Assembly: GCA_009602725.1 (NCBI GenBank)
Contig: WELB01000076.1
Coordinates: 218,616-276,726 of the forward strand
Source: Spirogloea muscicola
Taxonomy: Eukaryota > Streptophyta > Zygnematophyceae > Spirogloeales > Spirogloeaceae
Direction: 5' to 3'
Length of the DNA: 58,111 bases
Shown here: one piece after another, positions 48,736-58,111 of the stretch
How the letters are laid out: every line of letters starts with the position of its first letter
Numbering within the stretch: position 1 is the stretch's first letter
The notes under the pieces: model-generated
Databases searched by the model: none
What the model was told of the DNA's origin: nothing
Seen by the model: only the letters and a program-made list of their open reading frames with translations
Made by a program: the position numbers and the translations under genes

Positions 48736-51088
48736 ATGGACCAGCAGGCGCAGCAGGCGGCGGCGCAGCAGGCGCAGTCCGCGCCGGGGCAGGGGATGAT
48801 GATGCAGGGGCAGTCGCCCTACGGTGGCGGCATGCAGCAGGCGCCGTACGCGCAGCAGGGCGCACAGGCAGGCCAGGGCGTCTACCCCGACGGCCAGGTG
48901 CGCCGCCAGCCCCTGGCAGGCTCCGGCGCTCAGTGTCATCCATGGCCGCGTTGGACATGATACTCTCGGGCAGCCGATGGGCCTTGCCGAGCCCTTCGCC
49001 TTTGGAGCGTCGTCATGTTGGTTGAATGAAAGCCGCAGAGCTCCAGGCAATGATGGCCCTGCTGCCACCACGCATTGCGTCTGCTGCTGCGCAGGGCGAG
49101 TACCCGGCGCCGCAGATGCAGATGCAGGCGCAGCAGCTGCAGTACCAGCACCTCCAGCAACAGCAGCGGCAGCAGATGCAGCTCTTCTGGCAGCAGCAGA
49201 TGCAGGAGGTGGAGCAAAGCACAGGTATGGCGCTCCACGCCCATGCCCTCCGTGTGAACAACCTCAACCTGCCCGCCTTTTTGCTGCGCTGGCCTTGCCG
49301 AGGCCCCAGTCTAATGCTTGATCAGAGGAGGCAGAGATGGTTTCACGGCCTGCCATGCACTTCCTTGCACAAGCTCACAGTTGTAGCACCCTGCAGTTGC
49401 TGCACCCGGGCGACGATAGAGGCTCTGGTTGCTCTTGCAAAGGCTGCCGCATTACCTAGAGTGCCACACCTTCTTGAGGTCCAGCTTGTCTCACCTGCAG
49501 CAGAGCCACGATCCGCCAATGCAGGGTGACTACAGTACACATAGTACTTTGTGACGTGCTTTGACATCTTCACTTGTGTGCTCTCTTGAGTCTGCAGCTG
49601 CAGATTTCAAGAGTCAACAGCTTCCGCTGGCCCGAATCAAGAAGATCATGAAGTCAGATGAGGACGTCCGCGTATGTTCCTGTTGCACATCTCCTCATGA
49701 TAACGTAACCCCTGCGCAATATCTCTGCATGCTGGCGGGCTCTGCGTGATCGAAATTGAGGTCCACTTCGCAACCGTGACAGCAGCTAAGTGTCACAGAG
49801 AGCGAATGAAGTTGATCATCTGTACAATGTAATAAGTACTGTACAGCTCTGGTGGCCGCCTTTTATCAGTGTGGACTCCTCTGGTATCGTGCACAATCTG
49901 CGCCAGCTGATATTAGAGAGCTTGTTGTGGCTGGCAAATGTGCCTGTTCCTACAGATGATCAGTGCAGAGGCTCCGGTGCTTTTTGCAAAGGCGTGCGAG
50001 ATGTTCATCCTGGAGCTCACGCTTCGCTCGTGGATACACACAGAGGAGAACAAGCGCCGCACGCTGCAGCGGAATGACATTGCCGCCGCCATCACTCGGA
50101 CCGATATCTTTGACTTCCTCGTCGACATTGTTCCACGGGATGACCCCAAGGTGGGCCTGCCCACATCCATCCTAGGTGCCCAGAGCTTCTTTTGCAGGAC
50201 AAGATGATCTGTGTCGCCGTCAGTTTCACAGAGCTTTTAGGGCAACATTGTCAAGCTGGGTTATCATGCATCTAGAACATGTCCTACCTCGCAGCTTGGC
50301 TTAGCGTTTGACATGCGAGCTGGCCAGCTAGAAGCTGCTCAGCTGCTAGAGATGTCTACATGGTTTCGGCCTAAAGTATGATGCGGCCAGTTGCCATGCT
50401 CGCAGTCACCTCTCATTGTGACCTCGCACACATGAGACTGTTGAACCCACAGGAGGAGATTGTTGGTCCGCGGCCAGTGCCAGTTGGCGGTGCCAATGAT
50501 GTGCCGTACACCCCTGTGTACTACCTGCCGCAGCAGCCCGGTGCTCCAACAATGCAGCTTGGCTCGCAGGTACGAAGCAAGACGCTCGCATGACTCAATG
50601 TCAGCAACTCGGTTCACATCCTCGGCACCTTTCTGGCTCTTTGGATCTTGTCCATTCTTTTTGGACTGGCTCTGCCAGCCTCTCTTCTCTATGGGCGAGC
50701 AGTTTCTTCTTTTTTCTTCTGGTGTGGAATTATTTCCCTGTCTTTGTCGATGCTCTTTCGCTACATAGGGCATGGTTTTCGGATTTAGGGTTTTAGGGAT
50801 TTATTAAACTCTAAGCAATAGTTTTCTCCTGCCTGATTGACGTGTTATGTACGTGTGTCACATCAGGTGATGGCTGGGCAACCAGGTATGCCAATGCAGA
50901 TGATGTACCAGCAGCCACAGGTACACTTCCCCTCTGCCTGTAGGATCAGCTTTGCTCGTCAGTTGTCCATTCTCTCATGCACAGTCTACTTGACCCTTGA
51001 TCTGTGCTCAGTTTTGGCTACGCTCATGACAACATCGTGTGTTGCTGTGCAGTATGTCCAGCAGTGGCAGCAACCCCCTCCGCAATAG
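48736..51088 (+). CDS. NF-YC: Nuclear factor Y subunit C
   Basis: The histone-fold subunit that pairs with NF-YB and, with NF-YA, binds CCAAT boxes. Seven exons: 48736-48897, 49095-49224, 49604-49671, 49956-50150, 50453-50569, 50867-50920, 51053-51088; 762 nt, 253 aa. The N-terminus is rich in Gln and Met. Core: [20 protein letters not shown], then [65 protein letters not shown], all strongly conserved in the family. The tail is again Gln- and Pro-rich. The start is in a GCCGCCATGG context. Intron 5 carries a retroelement hairpin module and a telomere-like motif. Confidence 0.96.
50635..50800 (+). repeat. Hairpin module and telomere-like motif in NF-YC intron
   Basis: 50640-50712 reads GGATCTTGTCCATTC, GGACTGGCTCTGCCAGCCTC and TATGGGCGAGCAGTTTCTTC, the same module as in the 36-kb nest. 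ATTTAGGGTTTTAGGGA follows at 50783-50799. Both lie in intron 5 and leave the splice sites intact. Confidence 0.8.
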
Positions 51089-51708
51089 CCATATGTTGCA
51101 CAATTTCTACTTCGGTAGTCTCAGAAGTAATCTCCTATGTACAGCTTAATAAGTGGCATCAGCCACTGTGGCCACAATCATGGCTGATAGTGCAAGATTG
51201 CCTTCCCTGGGCTCCTCAGTCACTTGGCAAGGAAGTCTGCCCATCACTGCTTTTTGTCTGTGTGTATCTGCAAGGGTTCTTGCAGATCAAAGAGAGAGGG
51301 CAGCATATTTGCGCCAAGCTCAGTCATAGCCCTTGGGCATTGTCAATATGAGCTGACTAATTCAAATATAAGGATGGCTAAGGACCTTGCTTCGAACTGC
51401 AGTATCTCATGAACATTGGAGCACCTTGTACAAGCAAGCCCCTTGTGGGTGATACGCTTCTTGCAGAAGCGACAAAGAGTTTGGCCATAAGGCATGTGCC
51501 TAATGTGTAGTCCAAGATGGCCTATCGCCCCACTCCACGAGCAGTGCTGCTGTGACCACGATTCGCTTTTGCCTTAAATGATAAGGGCCCTAAAATGACG
51601 ACCCATGCTGTGCTACCTTAACCCTGGTCAAGTTGCATCCCAGAGCATGTAACTTTAACATCAGCTGCGCCAATGACCACAAGGCCACAGCTGAGCTTTT
51701 ACTACGGC
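51089..51708. other. Convergent intergenic region, NF-YC and TauE 3' ends
   Basis: Presumed 3' UTRs; no gene or repeat module noticed. Confidence 0.5.
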
Positions 51709-54700
51709 TTACCAGGAGGAAGAGAGGACCAGTGCTTGGTGGCTCAGATCCAGCAAGACTCTTGCTAGAGGTTGGCCAACATGCAACTCTCCAAGGTCTC
51801 CTCTTGGCGCAGGCCGCTGGTGGAACCTGGAAAAGCTCGCACAGGTGCTGGCGACCTTGAGAGAGCCATGACAAGAGAAGCACATTGTGTAGACAACTGC
51901 TGAACCCCCAGCTGCAAATATCTCGTCTTACTCCTCTGAGCTCCTTATTTGCAGCTATGCGTAGCCCAACAGGCCACCTCAACTTATGTTGTGAAAAAGA
52001 GCATGAGCCTCCACTGGCAATGCCAAGATGACGAGCCATAGAGACGCACCTATGACAACGGCGCCGACACCAATGATGGCTGCGAGCATGAACGTGGCAG
52101 CTGACAACGAGCCTAAGCGTGCCAGAACACGTCGTCCAGCAAACATGCCGAGCATGGCTGCAATGAAGCTCAGCCCCAGGAAGTAGGTTGCGTAGTCTAT
52201 GGGGAGCTGCCCGAGTATGGCGTACTCCACAAGCGCCAGGGTTGACGACAGCAGGATCAGCAACCCCATAGTAGCAGAGCACACCTGCAGATCAATGCTG
52301 TTGGCTCATGTGAATTTGTGACTATATCAGTCCATGACATCATGGAGTACATGAAGTAACACATACTTAGATTACTGTAATTGTTTAGTGATGTCACACC
52401 TGCGAATCAACGCGAGCCTGGAGAAGGGTGGGGCGTATGATGATTGCGCCGCCAAGGCCCAGCATCGCGCCCAGGCAGCCGGCAGGGAGCCCGCAGAAGG
52501 AAACAATTAGGAGCTGCTTCCAGCCCCACTGTGCATCGCCAATCCCCTTGATGCCTGCAGCAGGCTCGACAGTCGGTACCAAGGTTGCCCGCTTCTGCAG
52601 CCGCAACATTCTCGCCAAAGTGGCTGCCAGACTGATGGGCACCTGCAATCAATCTGGCATCCACCTATGAATTTCAAAAGCACTCCTGTGATAAAATATG
52701 TCAACACGCCAGAAACAATGACAGTTCACTGTTTCTCAGTCAATACAGCTGAGCTGAGGCAGCCTACGAGGTGCCTTGATGCCAGGTGCCTCGTTAGGGG
52801 CAGCCTGCGAGGGCCTGTGACCAGACTGAAAGGAACAGCTTGAACCCCGAGCATCTTGGACCACACTCACCTGCAGTGACATCAAAGTCCAGGAGTAAAG
52901 GCTGGCCTCGCTGGCGTATACCTGCAACTTGGGCGCTAGAGTGTGGGGCAGGTCTAGAGCACGATGCACCTCATGAAGTTCGACACTTCTCAAAATCAAC
53001 ACAGTCTTGAGCAAGACAGAAAAGAAACCCATGCATGATCGGGCCTGGCTTGTGAAGCTCATCACTTGAGAAGCCATACCTGCAGAAGCTGCAAGGTGAG
53101 GAAGGAGCTCCACACTGCAATTAGGACCAGCACAGATGGCCAGTAGGTGAATTCCTGGAAAACATGTCAGGAGAATCGTCAGGCCAACAGTCTTTGCAGA
53201 TGATAGATATAGTGGGTGGCATTACGGAGTGTGCACTTATGGAATGACATTAGAATATCAAGCAGATAGAGCAGCACAATGTCGAGGTACACTCACATCT
53301 ATAGCAGTAAGTCCATCTATGGGTGAATAACCTGCATATTTGTCTGGTCAGCTTCCTCTTTAGTGCTGCCGCTGACTCTCTCTGAAGCTTTCTGACAGGC
53401 GTCTCCAATCATATTCTTGATTGCATGAGTGTGGAACACGGATCATAAAGAAATGGTCAAGACATTGGTGCAGACTTCAGCAAGGCAATAGTCATTCTGG
53501 ACCCTACGAACATTGAGCAGATTGTTGGATTGTGCAGATATAACATCGCAAGGTACAGTGCAACATTGCAGCTGCACAACAGAAGTAGTAATGTTAGCCT
53601 ACTGACCTCCCTTTTTTGCACTTTGCAAATGCCATTTGCCAACTTATATGTTTGTTGTGCCATAACTGCAGAGCAAAGGACGTCCAAGCACTCTTTCAGT
53701 AGCATCCACTTAAGATGTTCAATGGACTTGAGGGTGCTGCAGAACATGTCAAGTAAAGTAAACCTGCAGCATGCCCACTTTGAGTTGCATGCGAGGTAAG
53801 TCGGAGGGATGCTACAAAAGCATAACTCGTTCTTAATGATCCTTTCAATATCTGCAATCTCTGCAGGCTAGTCACTATGACTCGCTGGAGCTTACTTACA
53901 GAGGAGGAGGGGCGTGAGCAGAGCAGCCATGAGCCAGGCGGGCGTGGCCCCATTGCTCGCAACTCCAAGGCTGATGCCAAGCAGCAGCGTTGGCAGGACC
54001 AGTGCCGCAATCTCGTAGTCAACCAGAGGCCGGTCAAGGGCTGGGTGCCTCCGCCTCAAGTGGAAGGCGAAGTTGGGTATCATGCTGCCCACAATCATCG
54101 CTGCATAAGCTCAAAAGCACAGTCAGAAGTGTGGGACTGAGGAGGACAAGAATCTGCCAAAGAGCCAGAGACCTCCATGATTGCCTGCAATAAGCTGTTG
54201 TGACGTACGAGCAATCCTGTACGCTAGTCTTTGACAAATTTCCAATTCTTGTCGAGCTGAACTAAGCTCTAGAGTAAATGACACCGAATTACTGAAGGCA
54301 AAGAATTCCATGGTCGCTTGGTGGGCTGCAGGCCAGGCCGTGGTGGCACCTTGCGACAGCGCCGCGGACGTCCTGAGGCGGAAGCCGAGGAGCAGGCTGA
54401 AGATGGGCACGAAGAGGCCGGCCCGGCCCGCCCCGACGGCGCTCGACAGCGCGCCGCCGGCCAGTGCCGCCGCCGACGCGGCGGCGACCCTAGGCGTCAT
54501 CGCCAGCGGCTGGCCAACGGAGCGCAGCAAGTATCAGCTAGAAGGGCAGGCCGCCATGGCTGAGCACGCCTGGCGGCGAAGCTGGCCATGGGCGCCCACC
54601 GGCCAGGGAGGCGGCTGGCCGCCATGGAGCTGCCAGGCTGCGCCGGGGAGCTCAGAGGCACAGCTGCCGCGCTCGTCTCTGCCAACGAGCCCGCCAGAGT

Positions 54701-54761
54701 GCCCGCGTGGTAACATCGCGGCCGCCATCAGGAGGAGCGCCGCCGCCGCAGCGGCGCCCAT
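51709..54761 (-). CDS. TauE/SafE family membrane transporter
   Basis: Plant-type member of the sulfite/organosulfonate exporter family; its substrate cannot be told. Exons downwards: 54761-54600, 54509-54350, 54100-53900, an unresolved part, 53154-53080, 52921-52871, 52642-52400, 52284-52050 and, tentatively, 51911-51709. A hydrophobic signal-like start (MGAAAAAALLLMAAAML) is followed by the first repeat: GRAGLFVPIFSLLLGFRLRT, AMIVGSMIPNFAFHLRRRHP, LVDYEIAALVLPTLLLGISL. The second repeat has GLPAGCLGAMLGLGGAIIIR (the family's glycine-rich GxGGG-like motif) and IDYATYFLGLSFIAAMLGMF. Between 53899 and 53155 the expected linker probably includes KSIEHLKWMLLKE at about 53690-53730, but no acceptor gives the right phase, so a small exon or a sequence error is likely. 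The last exon is in phase but poorly conserved. Confidence 0.85.
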
Positions 54762-55620
54762 GGCGGGCCAGCCGCTGCGACGCAGCTATGGAAGCTGCTG
54801 CTGTTTGCCAGGACGCACTTCTGCAGGCACCTCCCCCCACGACCTTATGTACTTGGCCATTTGGCCTTCGTTTGTTCATATGTATCAGGCTGCCGCCGTC
54901 TCGCTTCACGGTTCCAATGGCACGACTCATGCAAGGCGTCACAGCCCCGACAACCGACAAGCAAGAGCACGCGGAAGGCCTCCCACGCCTGCACGCAGCT
55001 GTTCCTTGAGTACCTCAAGCGGCACGGAAAGTGAAGTGTGTGTAGTGATGGAGGGCCTGATTGTCCAAGTACGAAGGCAAGAAGAAGCGACAGAAGTACA
55101 TCACCGGCTGCTAAGCTGGCCCGCTCAGTGGCCACGAGTCAGCACGTAGAGGTCGCTAAATGAAGCACGAATACCGGACGGCAAATGACAAGCCCTCGTG
55201 CCGCCAGCTAAGCTCAACAGCTTCCTGGTGCAAAGCATGAGCAGCATCCTCTTGCTGGTGTAGGGCCAGACGAACCTCGTGTACAAGCAGGCGTAGGGCA
55301 AGCTGGGCGGCTCAGTACCTTCTGACTCTTAATTGGAAGATGCAGGGTGAGAGGCAGTGCTCAGGCACAGTAATGCTAGCATTGGGGCCATATTGAGCAC
55401 GGCAAAGCTAGCTGAGCAGAAGTTGGCATCATTTTTAAGCCTCCCCAAGCAGAGACACGACCTGCATTGACCACAGTAACCACAATCTGCAAATCCAAAT
55501 CCAAATTCAAATCCATCTGCTTCTATCACAATACCTCACGTCTTCTATGCTCCCCGTTAGCTTGTCGGATTTGTTTGTGCTCGCCCGTGGGTACTGATGT
55601 CACCTCAGGCACCTTGGTTT
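54762..55620. other. TauE upstream region
   Basis: No recognised gene. GC falls from the TauE start outwards. A short CAAATCC-CAAATCC-CAAATTC-CAAATCC run lies at about 55490-55516. Confidence 0.4.
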
Positions 55621-55728
55621 CGTTTTCCGTATTATGTATCCCTGTTCAATTTGCCCTAGACTCTGCCTGAACAAAGTATCGGCTTGAATGGGCCTCCATT
55701 TCATTTCATGCGCCCCGCGCGCCTTCTC
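55621..55728 (+). repeat. Dispersed direct repeat, copy 2
   Basis: Matches 1362-1463 in the same orientation over about 105 bp, from TTCCGTATTATGTATCCCTG to CATGCGCCCCGCGCGCCTTC. Just before it, TGCTCGCCCGTGGGTACTGA is the codon string of the LLTRGY-stop retroelement ending, so this repeat may be the 3' UTR of another subfamily. Confidence 0.75.
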
Positions 55729-56227
55729 GTTTCTATAACTCTTTCAACATATATTAAGCATGCCGGTGCTTCAGGTCGGTTAGTCAAGCTAGTGATTCAA
55801 GCAATCCTGGTCCTCTTCTGTGGCTCCAACAGATTTGTGAGCAGCAAGTAGGAGAGGGAGCATGCATACGCCGGCATGCCTGCAAGAAATGCCCAGGGTT
55901 GTATGCAGGCTCGTCAGTCTTCCAGGCCGGCTTCTGTGAGCTCCTTCAAGAAGTCGCAGATGGGCATTGCATGCACTACAAAGCATGCAAAGTGCCAGCC
56001 CAAGCGCAATAAGGCGCAGCCAAAAGACGGGATACAATCAAGGTGTGCGTTGCCGTCAGAAAAGTGAGGCAGAGCATGGGGCCAAACAGCACATCATCCA
56101 ACATATTCTGAGGAACTCAGAGCCGAGGGGGCGCTCGGCCAGGTCCCTCCTTTTGAGAAACTGCACTCCCGGGTGTTACGGCTCAGTGATTGTTTCCTGC
56201 CGGGCCTTGAGCCACTTTTGCCAAGCA

Positions 56228-56256
56228 AGAAAGCGCGGCCAGATTGACTGGCCGCT
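56228..56256. repeat. Tail fragment GCGCGGCCAGATTGACTGG
   Basis: One short copy of the variant tail otherwise found at 36.5, 39.3 and 39.6 kb. Confidence 0.7.
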
Positions 56257-56689
56257 TTTGCCTCGTACATAAGGAAGGGTCGTCTGATATCTGGGTGAAA
56301 GTATGACCTAATATGCACAGCGACTTGCTCTGTTGGTCGTATTGCCGCTCAGGCAAGAAGTTGCTGCTCCAAATCGTTGCAGGAAGCGTTGCAGCGTGAT
56401 CCAGCTACATCTGGAATATAGCGGAAATTATCAGGTTGGTGTCCAGTACAACCAGGTCATGCAAAGACGTGTCCAGGGTTACGAACGTACTCGCAGCGCT
56501 ACCCCTCCCTGGGGCCCTCCGAGAAGCATACCTAACAACGACAAGGCTTTTGCTAGCAGGCACTCACTCTTCCTGTTGATTTGAGGTTCACAACGCTATG
56601 GCCGTCACGACCTACTTACTTGCAGCCAGGACATGATTTACAATGCCTATTGCTCCTCTGCAGTGGGGCAGGGCAAATTTTAAGTGCAT

Positions 56690-56850
56690 CAGCGAGCTCC
56701 TGACTGACCCCTGCGAGTAATGACCCTGGCTTTCGTTTTTCCATCTGCGTGCTGGCTGTGCCTTGCTGCTGCCTCAGGATATCCGCAGGCTGATTCACTT
56801 TCTGCTGCCAATTTGTTTGACTTGCAGCTGTCGACCAGTGCTGCCTGAGT
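56690..56850 (+). mobile_element. Degenerate retroelement C-terminal remnant (copy L)
   Basis: Reads LAAASGYPQADS and then NLFDLQL, a worn version of LAAASGFRQGD and SDLRLL, with the reading frame ending in CLS at about 56848. Confidence 0.45.
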
Positions 56851-56904
56851 GGCTGTACGTAGTACCCATGATAATCTGAGTGACTGCATCTCCTATATTG
56901 GGGC

Positions 56905-57110
56905 TTCCCCTAAGATGTTGTCCATTCTTTCTGGGCCGGCCTTTTATAGCCGCCTATCTTGCAAGTTTTTTTCCTCTCTTCATTTCTCTCTTCAAAGCAA
57001 TCTGGCCTCGCCTCAGGGGTCACGTTGGATGGCCATCTACCTCTGTTCATTCTTTTTCGGGCTGGTTGTTCCAGCCCCTATTCTCAATGGGCGAGCACTT
57101 TCTTCTTCTT
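56905..57110 (+). repeat. Hairpin tail modules
   Basis: Two modules: 56915-56960 (GTTGTCCATTCTTTCTGGGC, CGGCCTTTTATAGCCG) and 57042-57105 (TTCATTCTTTTTCGGGCTGG, TTGTTCCAGCCCCTATTCTC, AATGGGCGAGCACTTTC). The second is nearly identical to the tail at 25.7 kb. Confidence 0.8.
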
Positions 57111-58111
57111 CATCTACCTTGCAAGCGCCCAGGCCTGCTATTACGCCAGCTCCGCCACGAGTCACATTCACATTGTCTTGTGGAGGTAAACTAATCCCCC
57201 ACCCATATTTCTTAGAAGAAAAAGCTCTATCGATGGAAGGCAATTGCTGTAGGGCCAGCTTGAAAGACTGAACGAGGTCTTGAAGGGCCGGAAGGTGCAA
57301 ATAACACGAAAGCACTCTTCGTGACTTCAGCGAATGGACGCTCAATGACCTCTAGTCAGCATGTGCAATCCGAATAACCAGAGGGCGGAATCGCGTCACC
57401 CGGGCTGGCCTTAACAGCCATGGGGGCTGGCCCTTTGCAGCCCTCGCCCCTTTCGGAAAAGCTACTATTCCACCGTCAATGCCTCCATTGGTAATAGCTG
57501 CTCTACATCTTCCCACTTTGCCCGCCTTGTGATGAGGTGGACTCGCCTCCCAAGCATTCCGCTGCACCGGGTTGCCGCCAATGGCAACGACGCTCCGAAC
57601 ACGTCGCATCGGCACAGTTACCGTCGTCACAGTGATCGTGGGACCATCCTTGGACGCATCCTGGGAGGGAGGAGCTACACTCGGAGCAGTACTGGGAGCA
57701 GGGCCGGGGCACTGCTTCCCCAGGCCTTGGCCGCTGCCCCAGAGACAGCTCTCTGCTGTCTCCAGGAGCAGTTGACGGGAGCTGACTACCGCCTGCGGGG
57801 GCAGCCCCGGCCGTCAGGGCGCGTACGGCCAAGCTTCAGGAGTTAACAGCATTTCCGTGGAGCTGACAGCCCGGACCGCCCGGGCAGAGGAGCCAATCCG
57901 GGTGCGGGGCCCCCGAGCGCAGGCCGAAAGGCGCCGGAGCTCTGCTGCAAGCAGGGCCCCATGGGGCCCCCTGAGGGCTTGTCCTGTCCGGCGCGGCCGT
58001 GGCACGTGCGTGGGCGACCGAAACACCACGCCCACTCCCCCCGGGGGGGGTGCCAATCCCGACCGGCCGCCGCCTCCCTATCCCCGCGGCTCCCTCAGCC
58101 GCCCCCCCCCC
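57111..58111. other. Terminal region, no gene recognised
   Basis: Includes stacked hairpin halves at 57402-57450 (GGGCTGGCCTTAACAGCC, GGGGCTGGCCCTTTGCAGCC). From 57530 GC rises, with open frames lacking known motifs, and the window ends in a C run. Confidence 0.4.

Noticed and set aside
51590-52282. 230-codon minus-strand frame
   Set aside because: Alternate frame over TauE's last exons; only the short exon segments match the family.
54310-55149. 279-codon plus-strand frame
   Set aside because: Antisense to the TauE first exons; no recognisable motifs.

Overview
The window looks like nuclear DNA of a green alga (chlorophyte, perhaps a trebouxiophyte; the class is inference). Reasons: seven intron-dense genes of plant type (CLC-d-like channel, EDRF1, plant TauE/SafE, NF-YC), GT-AG introns of roughly 70 to 800 bp, very GC-rich gene starts, and short plant or alga type telomeric motifs (CCCTAAA, TTTTAGGG). 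It begins with a G run and ends with a C run and holds one 364-base gap and three single-N gaps, so it reads like a draft scaffold, perhaps a whole one.

Layout. 0-1.5 kb: retroelement 3' fragments. 1.8-7.5 kb (+): acetyl-CoA synthetase, 19 exons, 680 aa. 9.1-11.8 kb (+): UDP-glucose 4-epimerase, N-terminus lost at a gap. 12.4-15.4 kb (-): MATE transporter, 8 exons, 574 aa. 15.4-17.6 kb: gap, telomeric motif and minisatellite. 17.6-24.7 kb (-): CLC-d-like Cl-/H+ antiporter, 21 exons, 783 aa. 25.3-26.5 kb: stacked retroelement tails. 27.4-30.3 kb (-): acid-lipase family protein whose nucleophile serine is replaced by asparagine. 30.3-41.8 kb: a transposon nest with two large inverted repeats (31.7-32.9 and 33.8-35.4 kb) and many copies of an R2-type (restriction-like endonuclease) non-LTR retroelement 3' end. 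41.9-48.3 kb (-): EDRF1 homologue, 11 exons, 1506 aa, divergent from 48.7-51.1 kb (+) NF-YC, 7 exons, 253 aa. 51.7-54.8 kb (-): TauE/SafE transporter. 54.8-58.1 kb: repeats and GC-rich sequence.

The exon chains for ACS, MATE, CLC-d, EDRF1 and NF-YC were joined by hand using GT-AG sites, phase continuity and family conservation; each sums to a whole number of codons. The genes do not form a pathway cluster: they cover acetate activation, nucleotide-sugar interconversion, three membrane transporters, a secreted lipase-like protein and two regulators.

The most unusual feature is the repeat system. Many short modules share a start near GGACNTTGTCCATTC, a GGCTGG..CCAGCC hairpin and a tail ending near GGGCGAGCACTTTC. 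They follow the stop codons of 5'-truncated R2-like endonuclease ORFs and also occur alone, in tandem, tail to tail, and inside a gene intron. They look like the structured 3' ends of a non-LTR retroelement family. Other points worth checking are the lipase-like protein with altered catalytic residues, a GALE intron bounded by a 9-bp direct repeat (introner-like), and the 1.57-kb palindrome.
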